A stretch of DNA of 64,000 nucleotides from an uncultured Oscillospiraceae bacterium (GTDB taxonomy: Bacteria > Bacillota > Clostridia > Oscillospirales > Acutalibacteraceae). Shown in pieces: positions 62,449-64,000 of the stretch. Numbering within the stretch: the stretch's first letter is position 1; every line of letters starts with the position of its first letter. Under the pieces are notes generated by a model that worked only from the letters and a program-made list of their open reading frames with translations, searched no databases and was not told the origin of the DNA. The stretch spans positions 72,376 through 136,375 of the forward strand of contig CABQLY010000005.1 of NCBI GenBank assembly GCA_902465155.1, read 5' to 3'. The translations under genes and the position numbers were made by a program.

Positions 62449-63819
62449 TTAATCCTTTTTCTCCGGCTCGGCGGCGTTTTCCGGCTCAGCCTGCTCCGGC
62501 AGCTTTTCGGCCCGAACGGTTTCAATACGCCGTTCCTCAACCTCTAACACTTTAAAGGAGTAACCGCCAAAGGTTACCTCGGCCTTTTCCTCCTCGGTTG
62601 GAATATGGCCTAATTCAGACATAATAAACCCGCCTAAAGTGTCATATTCCCCTTCCGGAAATTTAAGATCCAGCTGTTCCTCTACCTCGTCAATGTTTGT
62701 GGTGCCGTCAAAATTAAAGGTGGTGTCGTTCACCTTTACAATATCCTGCTCCTCGTTGTCGTATTCATCCTGAATATTACCAACAATTGATTCTAATAAA
62801 TCCTCAATGGTTACCAAACCGCTTACCGCGCCGTATTCGTCAGAAACAATCATCATTTGCACGTGCTTTTCGGTCATTTCTTTAAACAAATCGCCGCAGC
62901 GTTTGGATTCCGGCACAAAGTTGGCCTCCCGCATCATGCGGGAGATTTTTTTGCCGGCCGGCATAGACTTACCAACATAGGGTAAAAGGTCTTTTACATA
63001 TAAAATGCCCTTAATATTATCTAATTCATCTTCATAAACGGGAATACGGGAATAGCCCTTTTCGCAGCCTAATTTCACAACATCCTCAATTTTGTCGCTA
63101 ATCTCTACCGCTTCAATTTCGGTGCGGTGGGTCATAACCTCTAACACGGGCACATCGTCAAAATCAAAAATGTTATTAATCATTTCCTTTTGGCTTTCCT
63201 CAATAACGCCCTTTTCCTCGCCGGCGTCTACCATCATACGGATCTCTTCCTCCGTAACATTTTCCTCGCTGGCATTGGGGTCGTACCCCAGCATACGCAC
63301 CAAAAGGTTGGTAGAAACCGTTAGCAGCTTTACAACCGGCTTAAACAGGGATTTAAAGAATAGCAAAATGCCAACAATTTTGTAGGAAATTTGCTCGCTG
63401 GCCTGCATGGCAATGCGTTTGGGCGTTAGCTCGCCCAGCACCAGCGAAAAGTAAGACATAATAATAGTAATTAGTACCGTGGCTGTACTTTGCAGCCAGG
63501 CGGGCGGGGATCCAGTGGCCCATATACTCCACAGCCAGTTTGCCAAGGGGGTAGAAAAGCTTTCAGAGGCGGAGGCAGAGGTTAAAAAGCCTGCCAGCGT
63601 TACGCCGATTTGAATGGTAGATAAAAACCCGGAGGGGTTTTCGGTTAGCTTTAAAATACTAAGCGATTTTTTATCGCCCTCCTCGGCGGCTTTTTTTAGT
63701 TTGGTATCGTTCAAAGTAATAATGGCAATTTCGCTCATAGCAAAAAATGCGTTTACTAAAATTAATACCAACAGCAATACCAGCTTAAAAATAATGTTAC
63801 CAGGGTCAGGGTCGTCCAT
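62449..63819 (-). CDS. CNNM/CBS/CorC_HlyC membrane protein
   Basis: 456 residues. A DUF21/CNNM transmembrane domain (about 5-195; FFAMSEIAIITLN, VLGELTPKRIA), a pair of CBS domains (about 215-335; VMTHRTEIEAV, YSRIPVYED, VSDEYGAVSGLVTIEDLLE) and a C-terminal CorC_HlyC domain (about 355-430). Members export Mg2+ or related ions; older names call them hemolysins. The acidic/Pro tail is low-complexity. ATG 63819 preferred; an ATG five codons earlier overlaps the GGAG. Confidence 0.93.
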   Translation of the reverse strand: MDDPDPGNIIFKLVLLLVLILVNAFFAMSEIAIITLNDTKLKKAAEEGDKKSLSILKLTENPSGFLSTIQIGVTLAGFLTSASASESFSTPLANWLWSIWATGSPPAWLQSTATVLITIIMSYFSLVLGELTPKRIAMQASEQISYKIVGILLFFKSLFKPVVKLLTVSTNLLVRMLGYDPNASEENVTEEEIRMMVDAGEEKGVIEESQKEMINNIFDFDDVPVLEVMTHRTEIEAVEISDKIEDVVKLGCEKGYSRIPVYEDELDNIKGILYVKDLLPYVGKSMPAGKKISRMMREANFVPESKRCGDLFKEMTEKHVQMMIVSDEYGAVSGLVTIEDLLESIVGNIQDEYDNEEQDIVKVNDTTFNFDGTTNIDEVEEQLDLKFPEGEYDTLGGFIMSELGHIPTEEEKAEVTFGGYSFKVLEVEERRIETVRAEKLPEQAEPENAAEPEKKD

Positions 63820-63887
63820 GAAAATAAACTCCATTTCTAAATTTTATTTATATTTTAAGCTGCAAAGCAGCCCAAATATACTTAATT

Positions 63888-63916
63888 ATTTTACTATACC
63901 TGCTATTATTTGTCAA
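63888..63916 (-). promoter_or_regulatory. Sigma-A promoter of the CBS/CorC gene
   Basis: Minus-strand TTGACA, 17 nt, TAAAAT, about 70 nt before the ATG. Nothing else seen to the right edge. Confidence 0.85.
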
Positions 63917-64000
63917 TGCTTAATTTTGCAAAATTTGCGGCCGCGTGTAGGTTTACAATAGATGTGTTACAGAGAATAAAAAAAGAGTGACGAATAGAGC

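Overview
The window looks like chromosome of an anaerobic, endospore-forming Clostridia, most like the gut Oscillospirales/Ruminococcaceae type. Sporulation genes (spoIIR, spoIVA and an M23/M50 pair resembling spoIVFA/spoIVFB), a Na+-pumping oxaloacetate decarboxylase set, an [FeFe]-hydrogenase-like sensor operon and several dockerin-bearing secreted proteins support this. That placement is inference from gene content and gene order; no marker phylogeny was possible. Nearly all genes share one codon style and carry clear Shine-Dalgarno sequences, and many have recognisable sigma-A promoters with 17-bp spacing. No phage, insertion sequence, transposase or CRISPR array was seen.

Layout: 1-3900 holds the 3' end of a probable GH36-like glycosidase, uvrC and ung. 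4174-8052 is a large secreted double-SGNH protein with an internal dockerin. 8259-10348 (minus) is a fucose-isomerase-like gene with a DUF4867 partner. 10831-14959 (minus) is a five-gene sensory operon: APH-fold pseudokinase, two thioredoxin-like ferredoxins, hydrogenase-PAS sensor and SpoIIE-type phosphatase. 15195-18033 is trkA-trkH. 18397-20004 is a lipoprotein with a papain-like amidase-type domain and SpaA-like folds. 20099-20657 carries two tRNA-Ser genes and a small odd locus. 20827-21391 is a divergent XRE regulator/Cys-rich protein pair. 21465-25394 holds spoIIR, a duplicated pectate-lyase-fold protein and a GH25 lysozyme with dockerin.

25455-25787 is a Cys-rich 41-residue peptide gene followed by a structured RNA. 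25801-29690 (minus) is tig-clpP-clpX. 30911-37121 includes a DUF1540 protein, thrC, an M19 dipeptidase and the rplS-lepB-rbgA-rnhB-yraN run. 37451-41813 has an AraC regulator and oadG-biotin carrier-oadB-oadA. 42096-46459 has a zinc-ribbon membrane protein, a DUF368 lipid-carrier flippase homologue and the TIGR03936/TIGR03960 radical-SAM pair. 46661-48637 is a secreted CotH-family protein with dockerin. 48926-51722 (minus) is spoIVA followed by the M23 and M50 genes. 52888-56487 has an orphan substrate-binding lipoprotein, the NAD(P)HX repair enzyme and a second lipoprotein. 56745-61072 (minus) is DUF951-prfA-tsaC-coaE-M18 aminopeptidase. 61317-63819 holds a cytosolic SGNH hydrolase and a CBS/CorC membrane protein.

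The least ordinary features are the hydrogenase-sensor operon with a predicted pseudokinase, a trigger factor with an 83-residue Lys/Ala/Pro tail like histone H1, the Cys-rich peptide with its structured 3' RNA, the small attenuator-like locus beside the tRNA-Ser genes, and many intergenic minisatellites (13-, 15-, 18- and two unrelated 23-bp families), one of which forms seven mini-hairpins in the clpP leader.
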